Assembly: GCA_044233495.1 (NCBI GenBank) | Contig: JBIIJX010000005.1 | Location: 1-37,077, forward strand | DNA from: UBA10649 sp044233495 | Lineage (GTDB): Bacteria; Actinomycetota; Actinomycetes; S36-B12 | Direction: 5' to 3' | DNA: 37,077 nucleotides | In this document: in pieces, positions 1 through 7,712 of the stretch | How the letters are laid out: each line of letters begins with the position of its first letter | Position numbering within the stretch: position 1 is the stretch's first letter | Translations under genes and position numbers: made by a program | The notes under the pieces: model-generated | The model's input: only the letters and a program-made list of their open reading frames with translations | What the model was told of the DNA's origin: nothing | Databases searched by the model: none

Positions 1-2
1 CC

Positions 3-959
3 GAGCTGCCCCTCGACGAGGCCGGCATCGCGGCTTTCGGGCCCACTGCGCGGGCCGTCGTCGACGCCCTCACCGAGCAGGGCTGGCTCAGGCGGCGTAC
101 GCGAGGCTGGTTCTGGACTCGGCCGGAGAGGGCGACCGACCTCACCGACCTGCGCGGCAGCGGCGGTGCTGCGGTGAGTGTGGTGGAGGAGGCCACGGGT
201 CGCGTCCTCGGTTCCGTCGACCGCGCCTCCGCCCCCGCCATGGTGCATCCGGGTGCGGTCTACGTCCATCAGGGCGTCACCCATCTGGTCACGTCCTTGG
301 ACCTCGACGACTCAGTCGCCGTCGTTGTCGAGCAGCCGATCGAGCACACCACAGTCGCCCGGTCCATCAGCGACATCGTCATCGTCGAGACTCACGAGTC
401 GTCGAGTGACGGGGTCCTGCATCGTGGGGTCGTCGACGTGTCGTCGCAGGTGGTGTCGTTCCAGCGGCGACTCCCGAACGGACGCAACCTCGGCGAGGAG
501 CCCCTCGACATGCCCGTGCAGGAACTGAGGACGCAGGCGGTGTGGTGGACGCTGCCGGAGTCGACGATCACCACCGCGGGCATCCCGGCGGTCGATATTC
601 CGGGAGCCGCCCACGCGGCAGAGCACGCATCCATCGGGCTGCTGCCGCTGTTCGCCACGTGCGATCGCTGGGATCTCGGCGGAGTTTCCACCGCGCTGCA
701 TCCCGACACCGGGCAGCCGACGGTGTTCGTCTATGACGGCTACCCGGGAGGCGCCGGATTCGCCCATCACGGATTTCGTCATGCCCGCACCTGGCTGTCG
801 GCCACGCGCGATGCCATCGCCACCTGCCCCTGTCGCACCGGATGCCCAGCATGCGTGCAGTCGCCGAAGTGCGGCAACGGCAACGAGCCGCTCGACAAGC
901 AGCGCGCCGTGCTGCTGCTCGACCTGCTGCTCACGCAGCAGGGACTGGTCAGCCCCTAG
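3..959 (+). CDS. DEAD/DEAH-box helicase with DUF1998 domain, C-terminal part (5' end outside window)
   Basis: The reading frame is open from the window edge, so this is the C-terminal part of a longer protein; the GTG at 174 is internal. The stretch with residues WFWTRPERA followed by DLTDLRG (bases 108-161) is typical of the family that includes Mycobacterium Rv3649 and Bacillus MrfA-like helicases. The end carries the DUF1998 cysteine cluster (CPCRTGCPAC, then a further Cys in SPKCG, bases 829-879), thought to bind metal. The family consists of ATP-dependent nucleic-acid helicases; MrfA is linked to DNA repair. The helicase motor lies upstream and is not visible. It is convergent with the tad operon, nine bases away. 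In actinobacteria this gene borders the tad locus so regularly that the locus proteins are named 'helicase/secretion neighborhood' families. Family confidence is high. Confidence 0.85.
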   Translation, partial: ELPLDEAGIAAFGPTARAVVDALTEQGWLRRRTRGWFWTRPERATDLTDLRGSGGAAVSVVEEATGRVLGSVDRASAPAMVHPGAVYVHQGVTHLVTSLDLDDSVAVVVEQPIEHTTVARSISDIVIVETHESSSDGVLHRGVVDVSSQVVSFQRRLPNGRNLGEEPLDMPVQELRTQAVWWTLPESTITTAGIPAVDIPGAAHAAEHASIGLLPLFATCDRWDLGGVSTALHPDTGQPTVFVYDGYPGGAGFAHHGFRHARTWLSATRDAIATCPCRTGCPACVQSPKCGNGNEPLDKQRAVLLLDLLLTQQGLVSP

Positions 960-968
960 CGGCCGCCT

Positions 969-1313
969 TCACGGGCCAGCGCGCGACATCGCCGTGACCT
1001 CAGGTGCCCCGTGCCCGAGCCATGAACTCAGCCGCACCAGTGGAGCAGGAGGGCGGCCCACGACCTCAACGACGACGTCCGCGCCGACGACGGTGCAGGT
1101 CCTCACGTCCATGGCGTGGATGCGCACCAGAGCCTGGGCATCGGCGCACCCCGTCCCCTGCACCGCGGCGACGGCAGCGAGATCGGCGACAGTCGCCACC
1201 CTGAACCGCGCGACGACCAGGCTTCCCATCGCCAACGCGAGAGCAGCCACGACCAGCAGCAGCTGCATCAGCGCAGCCGCCCAGACCGTTGCGATGCCTC
1301 GGTCGTCACCCAT
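969..1313 (-). CDS. TadE-like pseudopilin, Rv3654c type (helicase/secretion neighbourhood)
   Basis: A 114-residue protein, last gene of the tad operon. It starts MGDDRGIATVWAAALMQLLL: a short charged N-terminus, then one hydrophobic segment (about residues 7-35), then a soluble tail with two cysteines. This is the layout of the second TadE-like protein of actinobacterial tad loci (Mtb Rv3654c). Such proteins are minor pilins or pseudopilins thought to be inserted by the TadA/B/C machine. The ATG at 1313 overlaps the TGA of the preceding TadE gene (ATGA), indicating translational coupling. The open frame extends further upstream, but that part is out-of-frame shadow of TadE. The role in pilus assembly is inferred from family and context. 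Confidence 0.8.
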   Translation of the reverse strand: MGDDRGIATVWAAALMQLLLVVAALALAMGSLVVARFRVATVADLAAVAAVQGTGCADAQALVRIHAMDVRTCTVVGADVVVEVVGRPPAPLVRLSSWLGHGAPEVTAMSRAGP

Positions 1314-1657
1314 CACTGCCACTCCCGTGAGACAGACACGGACTGGCGGATCGGAAGTCGGAAGCCATCGAGCGCAGGAAAGGGTGGAGCCACTTCTTCC
1401 CGCGCCGTCACCGTCACCAGGTCTTCGTCCTCGTCGACCGAGATCAGCGCCCGCGGCGCCCGGCGCTGCGCCTCGGTGAGCGCGTCGCCGATGCTCACTC
1501 CGCGGGCGATGTCGCGAGCGGCCTGACGCGTGGCATCCGCGAGAGTCATGACGTCTGCCGTCACGGACACACCCCACGCGAGCACGAGCGCCACCACCGC
1601 CATGACCGGGATGACGACGGCTGCCTCCGCCACCACCATGCCGCGCTCATCGGCCAT
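1313..1657 (-). CDS. TadE family pilus assembly protein
   Basis: A 114-residue single-pass membrane protein starting MADERGMVVAEAAVVIPVMA. The G-M-V-V-A-E stretch ahead of the hydrophobic segment resembles the prepilin-type cleavage region of TadE pseudopilins, with the conserved Glu. The rest is a short extracytoplasmic domain. I chose the ATG at 1657 because it lies just downstream of the strong hairpin at 1679-1718 and gives a typical N-terminus. An alternative ATG at 1741 overlaps the pilin stop and would add a basic 28-residue leader encoded across the hairpin. It overlaps the next gene by ATGA. It corresponds to Mtb Rv3655c by order and type. Confidence 0.85.
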   Translation of the reverse strand: MADERGMVVAEAAVVIPVMAVVALVLAWGVSVTADVMTLADATRQAARDIARGVSIGDALTEAQRRAPRALISVDEDEDLVTVTAREEVAPPFPALDGFRLPIRQSVSVSREWQ

Positions 1658-1678
1658 CCAGGCCGACCGTCGCAGGCG

Positions 1679-1718
1679 GCAGCGCTGGTGGGGCGGGCCC
1701 GAGCCCCACCAGCGCTGC
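1679..1718 (-). terminator. Perfect 16-bp hairpin after the Flp pilin gene (intra-operon terminator or stabiliser)
   Basis: A perfect inverted repeat: arms 1679-1694 and 1703-1718 (arm sequence GCAGCGCTGGTGGGGC), loop of 8 bases. It lies between the Flp pilin stop (1741) and the TadE start (1657). There is no U tract, so it is either a partial or attenuating terminator or a 3' stabiliser of the pilin mRNA, allowing more major pilin than minor pilin. Confidence 0.8.
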
Positions 1719-1740
1719 AGCCGACGTGATCTGTGCCCCA

Positions 1741-1920
1741 TCAGCCCAGCAGAGCCGCGAAGGCGTTGGACAGGACCGTCCAGATGAGGTTGCGGACCTC
1801 CTCGCTGGTGAGCAGCTTGATCAGCACTCCCCCGAGCCCGGCCGCTGCAACCGTCCCGACCGCGTACTCGGCGGTCGAGAGTCCGTCGTCCTTCTTCATG
1901 CGTGCTAGCAGTGTGCGCAT
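1741..1920 (-). CDS. Flp/Fap-type major pilin, DUF4244 family
   Basis: A 59-residue protein starting MRTLLARMKKDDGLSTAEYA: a short basic leader, the G-L-S-T-A-E-Y motif and a hydrophobic helix (about residues 18-38). This is the DUF4244/Flp pilin pattern, equivalent by position to Mtb Rv3656c. After prepilin-peptidase cleavage it should polymerise into a thin pilus. The start is supported by AAGGAG at 1926-1931, five bases before the ATG. The peptidase is not encoded in this window. The gene is followed by a strong hairpin, consistent with higher expression than the minor pilins downstream. The 181-bp gap upstream (1921-2101) separates it from tadC; apart from the ribosome-binding site I see no clear promoter there. 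Confidence 0.85.
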   Translation of the reverse strand: MRTLLARMKKDDGLSTAEYAVGTVAAAGLGGVLIKLLTSEEVRNLIWTVLSNAFAALLG

Positions 1921-2101
1921 CGTGTCTCCTTCGAGGTGCAGTCGCTCCGTGCGACTCGTGCCGGCCATCGGCACGATCGACCGATGCGGTCGACAGGCAC
2001 ACCGTCGTCGCGCACGCATCTGCGCGACAGGGACGTGTCACGGACTGGGGGCGCACGACGCAGTGATGGCGGGATGTGGATGACGTGCAGGACTGATCTG
2101 C

Positions 2102-2833
2102 TCAACCCGCCAGGAGACCGCTCGCCAGGGACGCGACGACAGGCACGACGCCGAGGAGGAGGAAGGCCGGAAGGAAGCAGGCGGCGAGGGGCGCCACGGC
2201 GCGGACTCCGGCTGATCGCGCCGCGACCTCGACCTCACGGCGCCTGTCGCGGCGGATGTCGTCGGCAGCGGACTTCAGCAGCCCCGCAGCCGGAGCGCCG
2301 GACTCGTGTGCGCGACAGATGGCGTCGACGATCGGAGTGTGCGCGGGGATGACGCCCACGGTGCGCCAGGCGGATGGCGGATCGGCGCCGAGATCGATCG
2401 CAGACACGACGGGACGCAGCACCGTTGCGGTCGGCTCCGGGATCGCAGCCGCCGCAGCATGCAGTGCATCCCGCACCGTCGCTCCCGACGCCAGGAGAGC
2501 GCCCAGCAGATCGGCGAGCACCGGCGCCTGCCCCTCGCACCGCTCCCTGTGCTCGCGGACGCGGCGCGGCTCCAGCCGGGCAAGTAATCGAGGGATCACC
2601 ACGAGGCAGGCAACGGCCGCGACGACACCGAGCACTCCTCCGAGAAGCAGGTAGGCGCCGGTGCTGGCGACTGCCGCCGACATCAGCGCCGTGCGCCGAC
2701 TCGTCGACTGCCTCGTCGACTGCGGAATATCGACTGATGCCGGACGCTGCAGGAGCAAGCGAAGTCGCGGGTTCGGGGATGCAGGGACCAGCAGCCAGGC
2801 GCTCAGCGCAGCCAGCATCGCAGCCACGAGCAT
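2102..2833 (-). CDS. TadC-like type II secretion system F domain membrane protein
   Basis: A 243-residue integral membrane protein beginning MLVAAMLAALSAWLLVPASP. Hydrophobic segments lie near residues 1-18, 52-85 and 218-242, with a cytoplasmic T2SSF-like helical domain between them (the AP-V-LADLLGALLASGATVRDAL region, about 103-124). It is the second of two inner-membrane platform proteins of a Tad pilus, partner of TadB, equivalent to Mtb Rv3657c. Its ATG overlaps the TadB stop (ATGA). It is shorter than proteobacterial TadC, as is usual for the actinobacterial form. A longer open frame upstream in the same phase is shadow of TadB. Confidence 0.85.
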   Translation of the reverse strand: MLVAAMLAALSAWLLVPASPNPRLRLLLQRPASVDIPQSTRQSTSRRTALMSAAVASTGAYLLLGGVLGVVAAVACLVVIPRLLARLEPRRVREHRERCEGQAPVLADLLGALLASGATVRDALHAAAAAIPEPTATVLRPVVSAIDLGADPPSAWRTVGVIPAHTPIVDAICRAHESGAPAAGLLKSAADDIRRDRRREVEVAARSAGVRAVAPLAACFLPAFLLLGVVPVVASLASGLLAG

Positions 2834-3537
2834 CACAGGCGACGCTCCACGGAGAGCGCGATGCGGCTGGTCCACCACATGCCCACGGTCGTGAGCACTG
2901 CCCCGGTACCGAGGCACAGGCGCCCGGGCACGGTGGTGAGCAGCCAGGACAGCGGATCCGATCCGAGCATGATCCCCAGCCCGAGGCCGACGAGCGGGAG
3001 CGCCGCCAGGACCCGCGCCGTGGCCCGCGGACCGGCGAGCTGGCCCTCGAGCTCGACCCGAACGTCCTCCGCGGCCCGGGCGCTGGCCGCCACCTGTCGC
3101 ATGGAGTCGGCCAGCCCCGCCCCCCGGGATCCGACCCGCCAGCAGGCGGCGACCTGCTGCAGCACCGGCGCCGAGGCCGCATCGAGGTCGAGGGCCTCGG
3201 CGACGTCCCCTCCCCAGTGCGCGGCCCTCGAGGCATGGGGCCACACGGAGGGATGGCCGGCCGATCGCATCAGCGCCTCGCCCGGTGCTAGGCCGGCGTC
3301 GAGCTCCGCCGCCAGGGTGCCCAGCGCCCGGATGACCCGCGCGCGCGAGAGCGCCTGGTGCCGACGTGAGGCGGGCCCGACTCCCACGCGGCCCAGTCCG
3401 GCGCGCACCACGGCCACCGCACGCCCCGACCATCGGCGGTGACGGGGTGCGAGCCCCCGCACTCGCGCATCGGGGGCCGACGTCATCAGCAGCAGGACGG
3501 CCGCAGCCGTGAGCGCCGCGGCCACCAGCGCCGTCAC
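2833..3537 (-). CDS. TadB-like type II secretion system F domain membrane protein
   Basis: A 234-residue platform protein. The GTG at 3537 was chosen because it forms a GTGA overlap with the TadA stop and leads straight into a hydrophobic N-terminal helix (VTALVAAALTAAAVLLL). The T2SSF-type domain (about 65-160) contains the AL-G-TLAAELDAGLAPGEAL helix, and two C-terminal membrane segments follow (about 175-225). It should pair with TadC to transmit TadA ATPase motion to the pilus. It corresponds to Mtb Rv3658c. The open frame extends upstream of the GTG, but that part overlaps TadA in another phase. Confidence 0.85.
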   Translation of the reverse strand: MTALVAAALTAAAVLLLMTSAPDARVRGLAPRHRRWSGRAVAVVRAGLGRVGVGPASRRHQALSRARVIRALGTLAAELDAGLAPGEALMRSAGHPSVWPHASRAAHWGGDVAEALDLDAASAPVLQQVAACWRVGSRGAGLADSMRQVAASARAAEDVRVELEGQLAGPRATARVLAALPLVGLGLGIMLGSDPLSWLLTTVPGRLCLGTGAVLTTVGMWWTSRIALSVERRL

Positions 3538-4679
3538 GACGAGTCGATCCGCTCGCGCAGAGGCTCCATCGCAGGTCCGTCGACGAATCCACCGTCGATG
3601 CGGGTCACGGCCGGCCGCGTCACGACGAATCCGTTCGATTCCCGCACGAGCGCGTGGATGCCGTCGAGGACACGGCATCCCACCCGGTCGCGGCGCACGT
3701 GCACGATGGCATCGACACCGGCGGCGATCAGTGCGTGGACCGCTTCGCGGTCGAGCCCGGCCATGACACCGAGCGCCTCGAGGCGTGCCGGCACGTCCCC
3801 CGGGGAGTTCGCGTGCACGGTGCCCGCACCGCCCTCGTGTCCGGTGTTCATCGCAGCCAGGAGGTCGACGACCTCGGCGCCGCGAACCTCACCGACGACG
3901 AGGCGGTCCGGTCGCATCCGCAGCGCCTGTCGCACGAGATCGCGACTGGTGACCTGGCCGGCGCCCTCGACGTTCGCAGTTCGGGCCTGTACGCGCACCA
4001 CGTGCGGATGGTTCGGCGCGAGCTCGGTGGAGTCCTCGACTATGACGATGCGCTCGCCAGCGGCCACCTCTCCGAGGAGCGTCGAGAGCACCGTCGTCTT
4101 GCCCGAGCCCGTCCCACCCGACACGAGGATCGTGAGCCTGGCTCGCACCATCCGGCGCAGGAGGTCCGCACGCGTCGAGTCGATGGTGCCGCGTGCCACG
4201 AGGTCGTCGAGGGTGAATGCGTGGCGTGGCGGAACGCGCAGGGACAGGAGGGTGCCGTCGACTGCCACGGGAGGGATGACCGCATGAAGGCGGACACCGT
4301 CGGGCAGGCGGGCATCGACATGCGGTGCGGCCTCGTCGAGGCGCCGGCCCGCCGCTGCCGCGAGCCGCTGAGCGAGACGACGAACGTCGGCTTCGGAGTC
4401 GAAGCGAACCGCAGCGCGCTCGAGCCCATCGCCCCGGTCGATCCACACATCGCCGCACCCGTTCACCAGCACGTCGGTGACCCCCGGCTCGTTCAGCAGC
4501 GGCTCGAGGCGACCCGTGCCGATCATGTCCTGCCTCAGCTGGACCACGAGGTCGAGGACGGCGTCGTCGCCGAGCACCAGGCCCTCGTCACGCAGCGCCG
4601 CAGCGACGCGTCCCGGCGTCGCCTCACCGTCGGCGGCCAGCAGGCGCGACCGGACGCGATCGATCAGGGCGGTGCTCAT
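3534..4679 (-). CDS. TadA-type pilus assembly/secretion ATPase
   Basis: A 381-residue VirB11/TadA-family ATPase (CpaF family, 'helicase/secretion neighborhood ATPase', Mtb Rv3659c). It shows the N-terminal domain (1-150), Walker A GGTGSGKTT (188-196), an Asp-box IVEDSTEL (213-220), a Walker-B-like RPDRLVVGEVRG (256-267) and the His box around GHEGGAGTVHANSP (280-293). The cytoplasmic hexamer powers pilin assembly through TadB/TadC. The ATG at 4679 overlaps the stop of the CpaE-like gene (ATGA), and its own TGA overlaps tadB. All catalytic motifs look intact. Confidence 0.93.
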   Translation of the reverse strand: MSTALIDRVRSRLLAADGEATPGRVAAALRDEGLVLGDDAVLDLVVQLRQDMIGTGRLEPLLNEPGVTDVLVNGCGDVWIDRGDGLERAAVRFDSEADVRRLAQRLAAAAGRRLDEAAPHVDARLPDGVRLHAVIPPVAVDGTLLSLRVPPRHAFTLDDLVARGTIDSTRADLLRRMVRARLTILVSGGTGSGKTTVLSTLLGEVAAGERIVIVEDSTELAPNHPHVVRVQARTANVEGAGQVTSRDLVRQALRMRPDRLVVGEVRGAEVVDLLAAMNTGHEGGAGTVHANSPGDVPARLEALGVMAGLDREAVHALIAAGVDAIVHVRRDRVGCRVLDGIHALVRESNGFVVTRPAVTRIDGGFVDGPAMEPLRERIDSS

Positions 4680-5725
4680 CCGGACCCACCGTGCGCGCCG
4701 ATGACGGCGGGCAGCAGACGCCGCACGGCACGCGCATGGCCGTCACGCAGCGAAGGTCCCTCGCCGGCATCGCATCGTCGAGCAAGGCGCGCGGAGAACG
4801 GCACCTCGCCAAGGATCGGATCGGCCAGCACCGAGGCCACCGCTTCGGTCGACACCCCACGCGGCTGACGGCGGACCACCACACCCAGCGAGGCGCAGCG
4901 GTCGCGAAGGACAGCACCTATGCGAGCAGCGGCGGCCACGCCGCGAACGCAGGACGCGGTGACCAGGACCGTGCGCTGCGCGCGTCCGAAGGCGAGGTCG
5001 GTGACATCGTCGAGTGATCGCGGCAGGTCGAGCGCGACGACGTCGAAGGCTCGCTCCCCCGCGTCGAGCACCGACGCAACCGCGTCCGGAGTCACATGCG
5101 AGGACCCCTCGCGTCCCCATGAGAGGACGGACACCCCTGACCAGGTAGGCAGGGCCTGCTCCAGGGCCTGCGGGCTCAAGCGTCCGCGGGTGTCGGCGAG
5201 GTCGTCCCAGCGGGCGCCGGTCGCTGCCTCGCGTCCGAGCAGCACGTCCACTCCCCCGGCCAGTGGATCGAGATCGACCAGCAGCACACGGCCGTTCCGG
5301 GCGGCAAGCCCGGCCAGCGTCACCGCAAGGCTCGACGCCCCGGCACCGCCTCCCGAGGACAGGACGCCCACCACGATCCCGTGGCGCAGCGGGCCCTCGC
5401 CGCTGTCCGCGATGCGGTCGATCAGCCAGCGCTCGGAGTCCGGGAGGCAGGCCACATGCTCGGCACCCAGCGTCACCGCCCGCTGCCAGTCCGCATCACC
5501 CAGGTGACGCCCCACCAGCACCACATCGCGGCGTCGCTCCGGTCGCAGCCCCGCCATGCGTCCGGCGGCATCGGTCCCGACGAGGACCAGCGGTGCCCGG
5601 GACCAGTGCGCACGGGCCGCCTCCGGCTCCGTCGACAGATGGAGCTCCACATTGGCCGCGGCTGCGAGCCGGAGGACGTCGTCGATGAGCGTCGCGTCAT
5701 CGCTCACCAGGAGGGGTCGGCTCAT
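4676..5725 (-). CDS. CpaE-like / septum-site-determining (Ssd) protein
   Basis: A 349-residue protein, first gene of the tad operon. The N-terminal third is a receiver-like, CheY-fold-like region; the rest is a MinD/CpaE P-loop fold. The Walker A position (about 121-134) reads SSGGGAGASSLA: both the signature lysine and the P-loop lysine are missing, while the DLDP motif (151-154) and the switch-like region remain. This matches the degenerate 'helicase/secretion neighborhood CpaE-like' family (Mtb Rv3660c, Ssd). It probably localises the pilus machine or influences septum placement without normal ATP hydrolysis. The ATG at 5725 has a GGGGA ribosome-binding site. The 139-bp gap to the divergent HAD gene should hold the operon promoter, but I find no clear -10 on this strand. 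Confidence 0.88.
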   Translation of the reverse strand: MSRPLLVSDDATLIDDVLRLAAAANVELHLSTEPEAARAHWSRAPLVLVGTDAAGRMAGLRPERRRDVVLVGRHLGDADWQRAVTLGAEHVACLPDSERWLIDRIADSGEGPLRHGIVVGVLSSGGGAGASSLAVTLAGLAARNGRVLLVDLDPLAGGVDVLLGREAATGARWDDLADTRGRLSPQALEQALPTWSGVSVLSWGREGSSHVTPDAVASVLDAGERAFDVVALDLPRSLDDVTDLAFGRAQRTVLVTASCVRGVAAAARIGAVLRDRCASLGVVVRRQPRGVSTEAVASVLADPILGEVPFSARLARRCDAGEGPSLRDGHARAVRRLLPAVIGAHGGSG

Positions 5726-5852
5726 GAAGTCCCCGATCGTCGAGAGTCGGCGGTGTGCTCCCACCTTGGCGGGTACCCGCCCGCGGTCGACCCGCCGCCG
5801 AACACGCTGTGGACGGCCGTCACGACATGGGCATCCTGTGGACGGCAGCAGG

Positions 5853-5858
5853 TACCGT
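5853..5858 (+). promoter_or_regulatory. -10 box TACCGT, leaderless promoter of the HAD phosphatase gene
   Basis: TACCGT is followed by 6 bases and then the ATG at 5865. An actinobacterial TANNNT -10 at this distance places the transcription start on the start codon, and no ribosome-binding site is present. Confidence 0.6.
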
Positions 5859-5864
5859 CCCCTC

Positions 5865-6674
5865 ATGGACCACGACAGCGCACCCGTGAACGGGACGCCT
5901 GCCGCCTTCTTCGACCTCGACAAGACGATCCTGGCCAAGTCGAGCTCGTTCGCGTTCGCCCGTCCGTTCTACAAGGAGGGGCTGATCGGACGCAGCGACG
6001 TCATCCGCAGCGCGTACGCGCAGTTCGTCTACCTCGCGTCGGGCGCCGACCACGACCAGATGGAGACGATGCGGGAGTACATGTCGAAGCTCGTCACCGG
6101 CTGGAAGGTCGAAAAGGTTCAGGGCATCGTCGGGGAGACACTCGACCAGATCGTGGACCCGATGGTCTACCAGGAGGCCGTCGACCTGATCAGCGAGCAC
6201 AAGGCCGCCGGCCGCGACGTCATCATCATCTCCTCGTCCGGCACCGACATCGTCGAGCCGATCGGTGCGCGACTCGGCGCCGATCTCGCGATCGGTACGC
6301 AGGTCGCCATCGAGGAGGGTGCGTACACCGGCGAGATCCTGTTCTACGCCTACGGCGAGGGGAAGGCCGAGGCCATGCGGTCCCTCGCCGCCGAGCGCGG
6401 ATACGACCTCGCCGAGTCATTCGCCTACAGCGACTCGCACACCGATCTGCCCATGCTGGAGGCCGTCGGCCACCCGGTCGCCGTCAACCCGGACGCCGAC
6501 CTGCGCAAGGTGGCCGTCGCGAGGGAGTGGACCATCGTCGACTTCGCCAAACCGGTGGCCATGCGCGAGCAGGCGCACCGCCGGTCAGCGGTGGCGGCCG
6601 GGGCCGGCGTGGCCATCGGGGCCGTGGCGCTGGGAATCACCTGGTACGCGCGACGTCGCGGCGCTCGTACCTGA
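5865..6674 (+). CDS. HAD-superfamily subfamily IB phosphatase (SerB-like)
   Basis: A 269-residue protein. Motif I DLDKT is at 17-21, motif II is the ISSSG region (about 123-127), and motif IV is SDSHTDLPML (about 187-196). A C-terminal hydrophobic helix (about 243-263) ends in a basic tail, which suggests a membrane anchor. The family hydrolyses phosphomonoesters; the relatives (Mtb Rv3661 by position) resemble phosphoserine phosphatase, but the substrate is not established. The ATG at 5865 is preceded by a -10 six bases away and no ribosome-binding site, fitting a leaderless mRNA. It diverges from the tad operon and converges on the DUF559 gene, with a large palindrome between them. Confidence 0.88.
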   Translation: MDHDSAPVNGTPAAFFDLDKTILAKSSSFAFARPFYKEGLIGRSDVIRSAYAQFVYLASGADHDQMETMREYMSKLVTGWKVEKVQGIVGETLDQIVDPMVYQEAVDLISEHKAAGRDVIIISSSGTDIVEPIGARLGADLAIGTQVAIEEGAYTGEILFYAYGEGKAEAMRSLAAERGYDLAESFAYSDSHTDLPMLEAVGHPVAVNPDADLRKVAVAREWTIVDFAKPVAMREQAHRRSAVAAGAGVAIGAVALGITWYARRRGART

Positions 6675-6682
6675 TCCCTCAC

Positions 6683-6746
6683 CGCCGAGACCTGCAGCTG
6701 GCGTCGCAACCGACAGGTCTTGCGACGCCTAGTGCAGGTCTCGGCG
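6683..6746. repeat. Double-armed palindrome, downstream copy (flanks the DUF559 gene)
   Basis: Outer arms are perfect over 14 bp (6683-6696 CGCCGAGACCTGCA with 6733-6746). After a 3x3 internal loop, inner arms are perfect over 10 bp (6700-6709 GGCGTCGCAA with 6720-6729), with a 10-base apical loop. It overlaps the last codons and stop of the DUF559 gene and lies between convergent genes, so it could also act as a bidirectional terminator. A related copy is at 7713-7770. Confidence 0.9.
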
Positions 6747-7655
6747 CAGGCGGCGGCGCAGGAGCTCTGCGAGAGCGGGGTTGCGCAGGTCCCGCATCCC
6801 CCAGCGCACGAACTGGTATTCCTCGGCGCGGATCGCGTCCTCGCGCCGCTTCTCGGCGTAGACGTCGTCCACCGACGCATACTTGATGCGCCCATCGCAC
6901 TCCCCGACCAGCCGCGCCTCATCCCAGAGGAAGTCCACGCGCCCCAGGAACAGGCCGTCGCGCGAACGGATGACCACCTGACACCTCGGCAGCGGAAGTC
7001 GGTGCTCGACGAAGTAGGCAAAGGACGCCGACTCCAGCACGGACTCCCGGGCACCGTTGAGGAGATCCGCAGCACGTGCGAGGCGTCGGCACCCGCGCCG
7101 GCCTGCCCACTCGGCGCTGCGCTCGACTGCCGCACGGGGATCGAGGAGTCCCTGGCGCACGGCGGAGTCCCCGGCCGCCAGCGCCTCCGCCAGAGTCCCG
7201 TGGCGCGTGAGGTCCAGCCACGCACGCAGAGCAGACGCCACCGGAACCCGTCCGCGCACCACCTCGTCCGGGGCGAAGTCACGGGTCCGGAAGTCGATGC
7301 CGCTCCTCGTGCCAGACCACCGACCCGGGGGGACGCCGAGCTGCACGCGTGCGGGCAGATCCAGCAGAGCCATGCCGTGCAGCGTGGCCGCGCTCGCGTC
7401 GCAGATCACGGAGCCCGGGTTGCGGGAGGCAGCCGCCACTGCCTGCAGGAGGTGCTCGACGCGCGCCCGCGCATGGCGATCGAGAGCGTCGAACTCCGCC
7501 TCGCCTCCCGGCACGTAGGCGCCACGGGCGATGCGCAGCCACGCTCCGGATCGGACGCGGTGCCGGATCTGGTCGATGGACAGGCCGGCATCGCGAGCCT
7601 CTCCGACCAAGGCCAGCAGCGGCAGCGCAGGGTCGGGCTCCGCGCGACGTGGCAT
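6729..7655 (-). CDS. AbiEi-type HTH plus DUF559 (Vsr/PD-(D/E)XK-like) protein
   Basis: A 308-residue protein. The N-terminus (about 11-50) has the winged-helix pattern of AbiEi-type antitoxins, with RSGAWLRIARGAYVPG. The C-terminus (about 204-300) is a DUF559, very-short-patch-repair-like endonuclease domain: E204/E209 in ESVLES, D241 in GRVDF, and E252, D254 and K258 in GECDGRIKY form a plausible metal-dependent nuclease site. Relatives are often labelled 'type IV toxin-antitoxin AbiEi family' or 'DUF559'; their function is unknown. No toxin partner (AbiEii) is adjacent. Both ends carry the same kind of palindrome, and the 3' one includes the stop codon. The ATG at 7655 has no strong ribosome-binding site. 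I infer a DNA-binding nuclease, possibly acting on the flanking palindromes. Confidence 0.8.
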   Translation of the reverse strand: MPRRAEPDPALPLLALVGEARDAGLSIDQIRHRVRSGAWLRIARGAYVPGGEAEFDALDRHARARVEHLLQAVAAASRNPGSVICDASAATLHGMALLDLPARVQLGVPPGRWSGTRSGIDFRTRDFAPDEVVRGRVPVASALRAWLDLTRHGTLAEALAAGDSAVRQGLLDPRAAVERSAEWAGRRGCRRLARAADLLNGARESVLESASFAYFVEHRLPLPRCQVVIRSRDGLFLGRVDFLWDEARLVGECDGRIKYASVDDVYAEKRREDAIRAEEYQFVRWGMRDLRNPALAELLRRRLRRDLH

Positions 7656-7712
7656 GGCCCCAGAGCCTGCGCGGCACGGGTGCCCGCGGCAAATGTCCGT
7701 CCACAGGTTCAG

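Noticed and set aside
5831..5842. Twelve-base word GCATCCTGTGGA shared with the loop of the palindrome at 7733
   Set aside because: It lies in the non-conserved apical loop, and no arms accompany it at 5831.
6729..7655. Complete AbiE type IV toxin-antitoxin system
   Set aside because: Only the AbiEi-like HTH is seen, fused to DUF559; no AbiEii nucleotidyltransferase lies beside it.
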